Shown piece by piece: positions 8,219 through 16,845 of a stretch of 64,000 bases of DNA. The translations under genes were made by a program, and so were the position numbers. Positions within the stretch are counted from its first letter, which is position 1. Each line of letters begins with the position of its first letter. Source of the DNA: Verrucomicrobiaceae bacterium. GTDB taxonomy: Bacteria > Verrucomicrobiota > Verrucomicrobiia > Verrucomicrobiales > Verrucomicrobiaceae. Below the pieces are notes generated by a model. It was not told the origin of the DNA and ran no database searches. It saw only the letters and a list, made by a program, of their open reading frames with translations. The DNA is taken from NCBI GenBank assembly GCA_015075365.1, contig JABTUN010000004.1, positions 248,001 through 312,000 of the forward strand. Direction: 5' to 3'.

Positions 8219-8953
8219 TCACGAGGGCGGTTTCGCAGGAGTGATGATGAGCTGCTTCAGGCGCAGCGCGGTCGAGGACTTGTCATCGCAGGTGAAGGTG
8301 AGCGTCTGGCCGCGCACCTCGGCGGGCAGGGTGATCCGGCCGACTTTCAGCACGCGAAAGGTCTGCGCGTCCTTTGTCAGGCGGGTGGAGTCGATGACGG
8401 CCTCCACCATCCCGCCCGCGAGGGTCATGCGCAGCGGCAGGGCGCTGGAAATGGCGGGACAAGCATACTGGATGTGCACGTCATAGGCACCGGCGGGCAG
8501 GAATTCGACCAGCCAGCGGATTTCTCCGACAGGAACGGCTTGTCCGGCGGCGGCCAGGCTGCCGGTGGCCTGCGCCGGGGCCAGGGTGAGGGCGGCGCGG
8601 ACGGCTTCGCGTGGTGACGGCGCGGGAAGCATGGGCGCGGCAATGTTGTCGATGGCGGCGCGTGCCATGGCCAGGTCGATGACACCACCGGTTTTGAGCA
8701 ACTCCTGCACTCGCACGATTTCCTGCCGCCAAGGCGCTGGATCGGTGGCGATGGCTGCCTGGCGCTGCAGCTCGATCAAATAGCGGCTGATCAGCGGGAT
8801 GTGCCGCTCGCTAAGTTCCCGCCGGTAGATGGCCTCCATCTGGTCAAGCGTCAGCGGTGCCTGCGCGGCCAGCGTGGCGGCACAGGCCGCCAGGAGAAGC
8901 AGGGTATGCAGCAGCGGATGTCTTCGGGGGGGCATCGTGGTTTCCGTGCTCAT
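8219..8953 (-). CDS. Secreted helical-hairpin protein (third gene of operon)
   Basis: 244 residues with a signal peptide ending near LAAQA. An N-terminal helical region (LTLDQMEAIYRRELSERHIPLISRY, in pieces) resembles the start of the neighbouring secreted proteins, and the C-terminal half is a beta-rich segment (about 125-240) ending LTFTCDDKSSTALRLKQL, like their carbohydrate-binding-module-like ends. Its ATG overlaps the stop of the upstream gene by four bases (ATGA, 8950-8953), so they are translationally coupled. No enzymatic motif is visible; a surface or envelope role is inferred. Confidence 0.75.
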   Translation of the reverse strand: MSTETTMPPRRHPLLHTLLLLAACAATLAAQAPLTLDQMEAIYRRELSERHIPLISRYLIELQRQAAIATDPAPWRQEIVRVQELLKTGGVIDLAMARAAIDNIAAPMLPAPSPREAVRAALTLAPAQATGSLAAAGQAVPVGEIRWLVEFLPAGAYDVHIQYACPAISSALPLRMTLAGGMVEAVIDSTRLTKDAQTFRVLKVGRITLPAEVRGQTLTFTCDDKSSTALRLKQLIITPAKPPS

Positions 8954-10476
8954 CGTTTCCCATTGGTGTCCTGCGCCAGCGCCCAGGCACCGGCCGGTGG
9001 TTTGCGCTTTCGTGCTTGCTGCTCCCGTGCGGTCAGAGAGTCCAGCAGCGCACGTGTCTGAGGGGAGTCGGGCATCGTCACGGGCGGTTGCACGGCTCCC
9101 AGGCCTTGCTCAATCAGCACATTTTGGTAGAGACCCACCTCCGGCACAAAGACGAGCGCTTCCAAAGCGTCCTCGCCCTCCCGCACAGGCCGCGCCAGCA
9201 GGCGCAGCGGGCGGCCGCGCAAGTAGCCGGCGGTGAATTCGCGCGCGGCGCGCCCCACATCGAGCGCGTCCTCGATGTCGATGCCGAAATGCTTTGCCAG
9301 CGGCGCGGCGGCCTCGTCATCACCCCCGGCGGGCGGGCAGGCCAGCCACAGCAGGCGCACCGGGAGGGTGCGGCCATCATGGACGATGTCAAAACGGTCG
9401 CCAGCGGCCGGTTCTCCCTCCGCCAGCCGCGCGTCCAGGAGCACCTCAAAGTCATCGAGTCCGGCGGACGCGTTGGCGGGCATTGTGGGCGGGGAAAACC
9501 ACAGTTTTTCGCTGTCACGGCCGGTGGAACGCCCGATGCGCGCTGTCTCGGCGGCGATGAGCGCCTTGAGAGCCGGTTTCGTGCCGGCCAGGTCCTCCAG
9601 CCGATCGAGATAGGCCTGCCGCACGGCTTCCTGGGCGCTGCGCAGCTCCTCGGCCAGTGTGTCACGCGCCTCCTCGAGGGCCTCGGCGGCGTCCATGACG
9701 GGAGACGGCGCCGCGGATAGTGGCGCGGTCGTTTCCGGCACGGGCACCAGGCGCAGATTGCGCAGTCTGATGATGTTGGCCGGATAGCCCTCGGCGGCCG
9801 AGAGGCGCAGCGTCAGCGGGCTGCGGGTGAAAGTCAGCGGTCCCGCGCTCACCGGCACAAAGGCGGACTCATCCCCGCCGCGCTGGATTTCAAAGCGCAC
9901 ACGGTTTCCGTTGCCGGGGAGCAGGGTGACCTCCCCGAACTCAAAGACCGCCTTGTCCTGCGGCTGCAACCGCGCGGAGGCAAAGGTCCCGGGTGCCTCT
10001 GCCATGACCGCCTCGAATTCCAGGGTGTAGCGGCCCGGCGGGAGGCGGAACTGCGCCCACTCCGCGCCACTGCCGGCGGAGCGCCATCCTGCCAGGATGT
10101 CCGTGCCGGACTGCACCGATCCGGTCAGCCGCGCCACGGATGGGGAGAGCGGGACGGCGCGGGAATCCGCCAGGGACAAGGCGGAGCCGGCATGCACAGC
10201 GGTGAGCTGCTCCCGCCGCTGCTGGAAGCGCCGCGCCTCTTCATAATCACCCGCGGCGGCCAGCGCGGTCTCCCGCGCGGCCAGCGCGGCGATGAACTGC
10301 TCCGTCACCCGCTGGGAATCCACCAGTGCCTGGCGGAAGAGGGTGTTTCGGGCCGTGGTGAGCTCTTCTGGCTCCGCAGGCACGGACGTCTGCGCCGCTG
10401 CCATGCCGGTGAGCAGGCCTGGCATGCCCAGCAGGCAGGCCAGGGAGGCGCGGAGGCGATGGGGATGCGGCATCAT
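8950..10476 (-). CDS. Secreted protein with helical hairpins and an SNase-like C-terminal domain
   Basis: 508 residues with a signal peptide (to about residue 28). Residues 38-95 form a helical hairpin containing AAAGDYEEARRFQQRREQL. A beta-rich module follows (about 105-245), then a second helical segment (270-315). Residues about 350-470 resemble the staphylococcal-nuclease fold: RFDIVHDGRTLPVRLLWL, then DVGRAAREFTAGYLRGRPL and LYQNVLIEQGLGAV. The canonical catalytic Arg/Glu/Arg set is not clearly kept, so nuclease activity is doubtful. It overlaps the next gene by four bases and follows the 239-residue gene after 15 bases. Confidence 0.75.
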   Translation of the reverse strand: MMPHPHRLRASLACLLGMPGLLTGMAAAQTSVPAEPEELTTARNTLFRQALVDSQRVTEQFIAALAARETALAAAGDYEEARRFQQRREQLTAVHAGSALSLADSRAVPLSPSVARLTGSVQSGTDILAGWRSAGSGAEWAQFRLPPGRYTLEFEAVMAEAPGTFASARLQPQDKAVFEFGEVTLLPGNGNRVRFEIQRGGDESAFVPVSAGPLTFTRSPLTLRLSAAEGYPANIIRLRNLRLVPVPETTAPLSAAPSPVMDAAEALEEARDTLAEELRSAQEAVRQAYLDRLEDLAGTKPALKALIAAETARIGRSTGRDSEKLWFSPPTMPANASAGLDDFEVLLDARLAEGEPAAGDRFDIVHDGRTLPVRLLWLACPPAGGDDEAAAPLAKHFGIDIEDALDVGRAAREFTAGYLRGRPLRLLARPVREGEDALEALVFVPEVGLYQNVLIEQGLGAVQPPVTMPDSPQTRALLDSLTAREQQARKRKPPAGAWALAQDTNGKR

Positions 10477-10491
10477 GGCTCAAAGGAAAAG

Positions 10492-11211
10492 TTAACGGCG
10501 GGCGGGCACGAGCTCCACCTCCAGGAGCTGCATCAGGTTGTCCTTCACGATGGTCACGGCGCTGACCGTGAGCGTGGTTGCCCCCTCGCTGATCTTGAGT
10601 GTGCCCAGGTTCCGGCTTTCCGGGCCACGCAGGGTGGTCTCCACCGGACCGGTCAGGGTGAAACGGGACTCACGTGCTGTGACGGTGCCGCCTTCCAGCG
10701 GCCCGCAGCGGTAGCGCAGCACCACCTCATAACCGCCGGGCGGCAGGGATGGCAGCTTCCAGGTGGCGGAGGCACCTGGCTTCGACCAGCCGGTCAGTGC
10801 GCCGCCGGCCAGGGTCACGCCATTCAGGGTGGCGGCCTCCACGGAGAGCTGGATGCGCGCAGGAAGCTGCGCCGCCTTCAGCGCCTGCTCCCGCGTTTGG
10901 AGCAGGAGCAGTTGCTTGTCCAGCCGCTCCAGTTCGGCCTGCCACTGCTGGCGCTGCGTGCGCACCCGGATGGCGCCGTCGTAGTCCCGGGCCGCGGCGA
11001 GCTGGCGTTCCAGCGTGCCGAGCGCGGTGAGCTGTTTTTTGACCGGTTCCAGGCTGGCCGCGATCCAGTCACGCTCGAACTGGATGCGCAGCAGCGCCAC
11101 CTCGCTGCCGCCATTGGCAGCGGGTGTTTGCGCAGGGCACGGCCACACCGCACACAGGAGCAGGCATGCGAGCAGGCGGCGGGCGTTCACGGCGGGGGAT
11201 TCAGGGGGCAA
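10492..11211 (-). CDS. Secreted helical-hairpin protein with beta-rich C-terminus (first gene of operon)
   Basis: 239 residues with a signal peptide ending near CPAQT. Residues 40-110 are a charged two-helix segment with ARDYDGAIRVRTQRQQW, the same 'GD/DYxxA' pattern found in the two downstream genes and in the gene at 12490. Residues 118-235 are beta-rich (LPPGGYEVVLRYRCGPLEGG), resembling carbohydrate-binding modules of the CBM6 type found in Verrucomicrobia secreted proteins. No enzyme motif is seen. It heads a three-gene operon on the minus strand. Confidence 0.75.
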   Translation of the reverse strand: MPPESPAVNARRLLACLLLCAVWPCPAQTPAANGGSEVALLRIQFERDWIAASLEPVKKQLTALGTLERQLAAARDYDGAIRVRTQRQQWQAELERLDKQLLLLQTREQALKAAQLPARIQLSVEAATLNGVTLAGGALTGWSKPGASATWKLPSLPPGGYEVVLRYRCGPLEGGTVTARESRFTLTGPVETTLRGPESRNLGTLKISEGATTLTVSAVTIVKDNLMQLLEVELVPARR

Positions 11212-11295
11212 AAGAGAGTCGGGAAGGGGAGGGGGACGGTCATCCGGACGACAGGCATGAATTACGCTCCATCAAGCACGAATCAGGCCCCGAGT

Positions 11296-12372
11296 TCAGG
11301 CGGCGGACATTTCCTGTCCATCCGGCGGGGAGGCTACGGGCGTTTCCGCAGCCTGAACGGGTGCTATTTCCGCCGTGTCGGCCACTTCCGGCTCCGGGGC
11401 GGGCTTCTCCGCCTGCCGGTCGGCCGGGGCGGCCACAGCCTGGGATTTCTCCAAGGCCTCACTGAGGCGGTACTCGAGCTCGGCGATCTTATAGCCGTCT
11501 TCACGGGCTTTTTTGCGCGATTCGGCCTCCAACTGCGCCAGTTTTTCCTCCAGTTCCCGCACGCGCTTGTCCCCTCCTGCGGTGCTGGAGGCCGGTATGG
11601 CGGCTGGCGCGGCTCCACCCACGCCCACGGCGCTCATGAACTCTTTTTGGACCATCGCCAGCCGCGCCTCGGAGGCGGAAAGAGTCTTCTGGAGCTGGGA
11701 AATCCTGGCTTCGGCCTGGCGGGTGGACTCCTGGGCCTTCTTCAGCTCGTTTTCCAGACCGCCCTCTGCTGCGAGGGCTTCCTGGTCGGCTTTGATCCGC
11801 CTCAGTTCGAGTTCCCGCTCGTCGAGCTCGCCTTTGATCTTCAAATTGAGCGCCTGGGCCTCGGCCAGCCGCTTCTCCAGATCGGCGGCACGGGCATTAT
11901 GGGCCTCGACGGCCTTGTCCAGCGCGGCCACGCGTCCCTGCTCGGAGCCAAGGGCGGTTTCCAGGTCCTTGATGCGTGCCTGGGTGGGCGGGAGCTGGGC
12001 GGCCACCTCGCGCGTGGCGGCCAAGTCGCTCTCCAGACGCGCAATCTGCTGGGATGCATCGTTCAGCCGGCGGTCCGCCACCTCGCGGTGCGTGGCGTAG
12101 CGCTGCTCCACATCCGCCACCTTGGCGGTCAACTGGGTGATTTTTTCATGCGCCTCGGCAGCAGCGGCGGTGGCACGGGCCTTTTCAGTCAGCAGCGCGC
12201 CTTCGGACTCGGTTTTGAGCTTGTCGAGGGCCTCCGCCGCCCCGGTGGTGAGGGATTTGACCTTGGACTGGAGGATGAACAAGGCGATGCCCGCAGTGAC
12301 TAGAAACGCCACGAGCGCCCCTGAAAGGCTGTCCCCAAGGCCGGGAATAAAGGCAAAAATCATGCCGCACAT
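11296..12372 (-). CDS. Membrane-anchored coiled-coil protein
   Basis: 358 residues: a short N-terminus, one membrane helix (about 12-35), then a long heptad-rich coiled coil (about 38-315) full of Lys, Glu, Ala and Gln, and an acidic, Pro-rich tail. A second ATG three codons in is also possible. Such proteins often serve as spacers in the envelope. It lies 84 bases upstream of the secreted-protein operon on the same strand and diverges from the gene at 12490. No family assignment is possible from composition alone. Confidence 0.75.
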   Translation of the reverse strand: MCGMIFAFIPGLGDSLSGALVAFLVTAGIALFILQSKVKSLTTGAAEALDKLKTESEGALLTEKARATAAAAEAHEKITQLTAKVADVEQRYATHREVADRRLNDASQQIARLESDLAATREVAAQLPPTQARIKDLETALGSEQGRVAALDKAVEAHNARAADLEKRLAEAQALNLKIKGELDERELELRRIKADQEALAAEGGLENELKKAQESTRQAEARISQLQKTLSASEARLAMVQKEFMSAVGVGGAAPAAIPASSTAGGDKRVRELEEKLAQLEAESRKKAREDGYKIAELEYRLSEALEKSQAVAAPADRQAEKPAPEPEVADTAEIAPVQAAETPVASPPDGQEMSAA

Positions 12373-12489
12373 TCAATCCAAAGCCGCAGGTCCTGTCCAG
12401 ATCGTGTTTGAAAACGTGAATGGAATACGGTCACCTTTGGCGCACGATTGGGGTTGCTGGACAGTCCGCATTTTGATAAAACCAGGACC

Positions 12490-13164
12490 ATGAAAAGGAT
12501 ATTGCTGATTCTCGCTGCTTTGACACCGGCCATCATGCATGCGGCTGAACCGATCGAGCTGGTTTCCGCCAGGGCCAGTTATCAACGGCAAATCAAAATC
12601 GCCACCGATCCGATCAACACACGATATTTGGAGTATCTCGAGAACCTCAAAAAGGTGCTGGGCGGCAAAGGAGATGTGGAGGGCGCGCTCGCTGTGCAGA
12701 GGGAAATCGAGTCCGTGGCCGGCATCAAGGCGGTGGAAGTGTCCGGTGGCAGTGACAAGATCGTCATTTGGAACCAGAACAATGGTGGGAAGGGGGATCG
12801 CGGCAGCAAAAAAGTGACGGTGAAGCTCCTGGCGGGTGGACGCGAGGTGTGGTCCAAGAAATTCGTGAAACTCGACTGGGATCCCGTCAAACAGACCAAG
12901 GTCGAGATTCCCGTGCCCACCATGACATCCGACAAGCTGCGGGTCGAAGTGACCGATTCCGTAAACGGCAAGGGCGGGCTGGCCGAGGTGGAATTTTTCC
13001 GAGGAGGGAAAAATGTGGCCGCAGGAGGAGATGTCACAGTGAGCGCGTTTTGGGAGAACAATCCGAAGCATGCTGGCAAAATGCTCACCGACGGGCTGCC
13101 GGGTACGTTTTGGCTGCTCCAGGACAACCAGGATGGATGGGCTGAAATTGCCCTGAAGCCTTGA
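12490..13164 (+). CDS. Secreted helical-hairpin protein with discoidin-like C-terminus
   Basis: 224 residues with a signal peptide (MKRILLILAALTPAIMHAAE). Residues 25-78 hold YLEYLENLKKVLGGKGDVEG and ALAVQREIESV, the same helical-hairpin pattern as the minus-strand genes at 8.2-11.2 kb, so these are likely paralogues in a divergent cluster. The C-terminal 140 residues are beta-rich and end with an F5/8-like segment (LTDGLPGTFWLLQDNQDGW). Start chosen at the signal peptide. Probably an exported binding protein; the ligand is unknown. Confidence 0.75.
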   Translation: MKRILLILAALTPAIMHAAEPIELVSARASYQRQIKIATDPINTRYLEYLENLKKVLGGKGDVEGALAVQREIESVAGIKAVEVSGGSDKIVIWNQNNGGKGDRGSKKVTVKLLAGGREVWSKKFVKLDWDPVKQTKVEIPVPTMTSDKLRVEVTDSVNGKGGLAEVEFFRGGKNVAAGGDVTVSAFWENNPKHAGKMLTDGLPGTFWLLQDNQDGWAEIALKP

Positions 13165-13249
13165 GGGACGGCTCCCGCAACGGGTGCAATCGCTTCTTGA
13201 GCGGCGGGCAAAGGCGGCTAGTCTGCGCGCCCTTTTCCCCAAAACCACC

Positions 13250-14860
13250 ATGTCCAAGTTCAAAATCCTCATCGCCGGCAACAACGACCCCATCTCGAGC
13301 AAAGGCATCGACCTGCTCAAGGCGGAGCCTTCCTTTGAGGTGGTGGTGAACATGGACCTGAAGGCCGAGGACAAGATGATCGAGGCCTCCCGCGACGCGC
13401 ATGCCATCATCGTGCGCTCCGGCGCGAAAGTGACCGCCAAGGTCATCGAGGCCGCCCCGAACCTCAAGGTCGTGGGCCGCGCGGGTGTCGGCGTGGACAA
13501 CATCGACGTGCCGGTGGCCTCGAAGCGAGGCGTGGTGGTGATGAACACGCCTGGCGGCAACACGATCTCGACCGCGGAGCAGGCGTTCACCCTCATGATG
13601 GCCCTGAGCCGCAAAACGCCCCAAGCGCACGCCACGATCGTCAGCGGCAAGTGGGACCGCAAGAGCTTCCAGGGCACCGAGGTGTATGGCAAAACGCTCG
13701 TCGTGCTCGGCATGGGCCGCATCGGCGCGGAATTCGCCAAACGCGCGAAGGCCTTTGGCATGAGCGTGATCGCCTATGACCCGTATTTGAGCAAAAACCG
13801 TGCGGAAAGCCTTGGTGTGACTCTTTGCGAGGATCTCGACGCCGCCATCGTGCAGGCGGACTACATCACGATGCACATGCCGCTGACGCCGGAGACGAAG
13901 CATATGATCAACGCGAAGCGTCTCGCCTCGCTGAAGCCGAGCTGCCGCATCATCAACTGCGCCCGTGGCGGCCTCATCGACGACGCCGCGCTCGCCGAAG
14001 CCCTCACGAACGGCACCATCGCCGGCGCCGCCCTGGATGTGTTTGAAGTCGAGCCACCGCCCGCCGATTACCCGCTGCTCAAGGCGCCGAACACCGTCTT
14101 CACTCCGCATCTCGGCGCCTCGACGGAGGAAGCGCAGGAAAACGTCGGTATTGAAATCGCCGAAGTGATCAAAGCGCATCTGCTGCACGGCACCGTCGTC
14201 AACGCGGTGAACATGCCGAACGTCGATCCAAAGGTCCTCGCGGAGATCGGGCCGTTCTTGAAGTTTGGCGAACTGCTCGGCCGCCTCGTCTCCCAACTGG
14301 CCCCGGCGCGTGCGAATGTCGTGCGCATCAATTACAGCGGCAAGGTGGGCAGTGGCGACACCACCCTTATCTCCCGTGCGGTGCTCAAGGGGTTCCTGGA
14401 GCGTCCGGTCGGCGCGGAGCAGGTCAATTACATCAATGCCAGCGGCGTGGCCGAAAACCTCGGCATCCGCTTCACCGAGAGCCGGCTGGCGGAGCCCAGC
14501 GAGTTCACCGACCTTATCGAAGTCATCGCCAAGAATGACAATGGTGAGACGGCCAGCGTCGCGGGTACCTTCTTTGCGGGCGATCCGCGCGTCGTGAAGG
14601 TCAACGGCCACCGCATCGAGGCCCGTCCGGAGGGCACGCTGCTCTTCATCGAGAACATCGACCGCCCGGGCATGATCGCCGCCTACAGCACCGCGCTGGG
14701 CAAGAACCAGGTCAACATCGCGGACATGTCGCTCAGCCGTGACAAGGAGACGGGCAAGGCGCTGACGCTGCTCACGCTCGACTCCTCTCCCAGCGCCGAG
14801 GTGCTCGCAGAACTCGAGAAGATCCAGGGCATCAGCAAGGTGCATTGCGTGGCGGTGTGA
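13250..14860 (+). CDS. serA: D-3-phosphoglycerate dehydrogenase
   Basis: 536 residues, the long-form SerA length. It oxidises 3-phosphoglycerate with NAD+ to start serine synthesis in the cytosol. Visible are the nucleotide-binding motif VLGMGRIGAEFAKRAKAFGM (about residues 146-165), NCARGGLIDDAALAEAL, the catalytic His block FTPHLGASTEEAQ, an intervening domain (about 320-450) and a C-terminal ACT domain (about 460-536, ENIDRPGMIAAYSTALGKN) that normally senses serine. The ATG at 13250 begins MSKFKILIAGNN, the usual family start. It stands alone, with an AraC regulator converging from the right. Confidence 0.97.
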   Translation: MSKFKILIAGNNDPISSKGIDLLKAEPSFEVVVNMDLKAEDKMIEASRDAHAIIVRSGAKVTAKVIEAAPNLKVVGRAGVGVDNIDVPVASKRGVVVMNTPGGNTISTAEQAFTLMMALSRKTPQAHATIVSGKWDRKSFQGTEVYGKTLVVLGMGRIGAEFAKRAKAFGMSVIAYDPYLSKNRAESLGVTLCEDLDAAIVQADYITMHMPLTPETKHMINAKRLASLKPSCRIINCARGGLIDDAALAEALTNGTIAGAALDVFEVEPPPADYPLLKAPNTVFTPHLGASTEEAQENVGIEIAEVIKAHLLHGTVVNAVNMPNVDPKVLAEIGPFLKFGELLGRLVSQLAPARANVVRINYSGKVGSGDTTLISRAVLKGFLERPVGAEQVNYINASGVAENLGIRFTESRLAEPSEFTDLIEVIAKNDNGETASVAGTFFAGDPRVVKVNGHRIEARPEGTLLFIENIDRPGMIAAYSTALGKNQVNIADMSLSRDKETGKALTLLTLDSSPSAEVLAELEKIQGISKVHCVAV

Positions 14861-14884
14861 TGCCCCGCCACCGACGGCGCCGCC

Positions 14885-15769
14885 TCAGCCGCCCATGCGG
14901 CTGCGGTGCTCGCTGGGGCGCCAGCCGATCCATTTTTTGAAGGTGTTGCTGAAGACGAAGGGATTCTGGTAGCCCACCTCGTGGGAGATGGTTTCGACCT
15001 TCAAATTCGTCGTCGAGAGCAGCTCCGCGGCCTTGCGCATGCGCAGCCAGGTGACGTGGTGCATCGGTGTGCGGCCCAGCGCTTTCCGGCAAAGCCGGCG
15101 CAGGTGCTCCGTGCTCACATGCGCCTGCCGCGCCAGTTCGTCGAGGGTCCAGTCAAAGCCCACATTGGCCGCCACGCGCTCCCAGATGCGGTGCAGGCGG
15201 TCGTCCACCTGCCAGGGTTGGGCGAAGCGCTCGATGTAATGCTGCACGAGCTCCACCCAGTGAAACATGGCCGCCGGTTTCGACGCGGAGCCCGCGCCTG
15301 CCTCCTCGATGAGCCCCTCGATGGCGCTCCAGAGCGCTTTTCCGTCAAACGGGGCCATCAGGGGAGAACTGCTGCTCAAGATCGGCCTTTGCTCCGGCTG
15401 CTGCTCGTAGCGCACCCAGCAGCAGCGCCAGGATTTGCCGGGCACGGCCTGGAAGGCGTTCACCATGAAGGGTGGCAGCGCCACGGCCATGCCCGCGCCG
15501 CATTTCTTCCACGCGCCATCCACCAGCACGCGTCCCTCCCCCTCCAGGCAGGCCAGGAAGTACAAACCGCCCTGGTGCATGCGCACGATGCGGTAGGGCG
15601 CGCGCGCGGTCATGACGCCCGCGTGGGCGATGCGGTGCTGCGCCAGCATCCCGCAGACTGGCGCGCCGCGCAGCCAGGGCCGCGCATCCTTCTCCGAGGC
15701 ACGCACCACACGGAACTCGGTGTCCGGGCCGTGTGTGTGGGTTTCGGATAGTTCCTGGATTGAATTCAT
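14885..15769 (-). CDS. AraC-family transcriptional regulator
   Basis: 294 residues. An N-terminal cupin-like sensing domain (about 30-150) is followed by two helix-turn-helix motifs at the C-terminus (about 195-290: WTLDELARQAHVSTEHLRRLCRKALG and NLKVETISHEVGYQNPFVFSNTFKKW, each in the expected place). It is divergent from the PEP-hydrolase-family gene at 15853, and its ATG lies within the left arm of an inverted repeat that fills the shared promoter region. It probably controls that neighbour, but this is inference from arrangement. The ligand is unknown. Confidence 0.92.
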   Translation of the reverse strand: MNSIQELSETHTHGPDTEFRVVRASEKDARPWLRGAPVCGMLAQHRIAHAGVMTARAPYRIVRMHQGGLYFLACLEGEGRVLVDGAWKKCGAGMAVALPPFMVNAFQAVPGKSWRCCWVRYEQQPEQRPILSSSSPLMAPFDGKALWSAIEGLIEEAGAGSASKPAAMFHWVELVQHYIERFAQPWQVDDRLHRIWERVAANVGFDWTLDELARQAHVSTEHLRRLCRKALGRTPMHHVTWLRMRKAAELLSTTNLKVETISHEVGYQNPFVFSNTFKKWIGWRPSEHRSRMGG

Positions 15770-15849
15770 GATTTTAGATTCCTGATTCCTGATTCATGGT
15801 GAACGCACCTGATCAGAATCAAGAATCAGGAATCTTAAATCTAGAATTC
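15762..15849. promoter_or_regulatory. Inverted repeat in the divergent araC / PEP-hydrolase promoter region
   Basis: The arm at 15762-15788 and the reverse complement of 15823-15849 match at 24 of 27 positions, sharing GAATTC and AGATTCCTGATTC. The arms enclose about 34 bases including further GATTC words. The left arm contains the AraC-family start codon. It could be a cruciform or operator, or a copy of the GATTC-type leader repeat seen elsewhere in the window. Confidence 0.5.
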
Positions 15850-15852
15850 ACC

Positions 15853-16710
15853 ATGCCCAATCCCTGGACCGGAATCGGAAACCCCTACACGAAGCAGGAA
15901 GTCGTTGACCGCCTCAAGGCCACGCTGGCAAAGGGCGAGCCCATCATCGCCGCCGGAGCCGGCACGGGCATCAGCGCGAAATTCATCGAGAAGGGCGGCG
16001 CGGACCTCATCATCATCTACAACAGCGGCCGTTTCCGCATGATGGGTCACGGATCGACATGCGGCCTCATGGCCTACGGTGACGCCAACGCCATCGCCAT
16101 GGAGATCGGCGAGTATGAGGTGCTGCCGGTCGTCAAAGAGATCCCGGTCGTCTGCGGCGTGCATGCCACCGATCCGCGCCGCCGCATGTGGCACTGGCTG
16201 CAGCAGGTGAAGAGCATGGGCTTTTCCGGCGTGAACAACTTTCCCACGCACTGCATCGTGGACGGGCACTTCCGCGGCGTGCTCGAAGAGACGGGCATGA
16301 GCGTGCAAAAGGAGTTTGAGATGGTCGGCCTCGCCACCAAGATGGATTTGTTCTCCATCGTCTATGTCGCCACGCCTGAAGAGGCGGTCGAAATGGTAAA
16401 AAATGGTGCCGATGCCGTCATCGCCCATGTCGGCACGACCGTCGGCGGCTCGATCGGCGTCGTGAACGCGGTGGTGGATTGGGATTTCACCATCAAGCGC
16501 ACGCAGGAGATCATTGATGCGGCCCGGAGCGTGAAAAAGGATGTCTTCACCCTCACGCATGGTGGTCCGGTGAACACGCCGAAGGATGTGGAATTTGTGC
16601 TGGGTAAAACGACCGCCGACGGCTTCGTCGGCGCCTCCAGCCTGGAGCGCATGGGTGTGGAGGACTCGCTGACGAATCTGACCCGCGAATTCAAGGCCGT
16701 GAGGCGGTAA
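15853..16710 (+). CDS. Phosphoenolpyruvate-hydrolase-family TIM-barrel protein
   Basis: 285 residues matching the PEP-hydrolase/TIM-barrel signal-transduction family (Pfam PF09370): GEPIIAAGAGTGISAKFIEKGGAD near the start, YNSGRFRMMGHGS, and VCGVHATDPRRRMWHWL. Members are predicted (beta/alpha)8 hydrolases acting on PEP-like or related bonds; they often sit beside Tm-1-like proteins in degradation loci, which is not so here. The start is at the ATG giving MPNPWTG; an in-frame upstream ATG lies in the repeat-rich leader and adds non-family residues. The divergent AraC regulator is its likely controller. Confidence 0.85.
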   Translation: MPNPWTGIGNPYTKQEVVDRLKATLAKGEPIIAAGAGTGISAKFIEKGGADLIIIYNSGRFRMMGHGSTCGLMAYGDANAIAMEIGEYEVLPVVKEIPVVCGVHATDPRRRMWHWLQQVKSMGFSGVNNFPTHCIVDGHFRGVLEETGMSVQKEFEMVGLATKMDLFSIVYVATPEEAVEMVKNGADAVIAHVGTTVGGSIGVVNAVVDWDFTIKRTQEIIDAARSVKKDVFTLTHGGPVNTPKDVEFVLGKTTADGFVGASSLERMGVEDSLTNLTREFKAVRR

Positions 16711-16781
16711 TCGCGTCAGGCAAGCGCCATGTTTGGATCCCTGGACCGGGCTGCCGGGCCGGGGGCTTCCTCACTCGCCTT

Positions 16782-16809
16782 TTGCAAAAAAATGACGGGC
16801 GTTTATGAT
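16782..16809 (+). promoter_or_regulatory. Candidate sigma-70 promoter of ftsH
   Basis: TTGCAA (16782-16787) and TATGAT (16804-16809) are separated by 16 bases and lie 37 bases before the ftsH ATG. This is the best-matching promoter pair in the gap. It is called by eye. Confidence 0.45.
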
Positions 16810-16845
16810 CTGGCTCGCCTTACTGCGCGTACTACCCCTTAAATC

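Noticed and set aside
10192..12303. A 703-codon plus-strand frame
   Set aside because: It spans three minus-strand genes and the gaps between them, which a real gene would not do; composition is that of antisense sequence.
13085..14845. A 586-codon open frame on the minus strand
   Set aside because: It lies opposite serA, whose protein is clearly conserved. Long antisense frames are expected in GC-rich coding DNA, and the product is His/Arg/Asp-rich with no domain.
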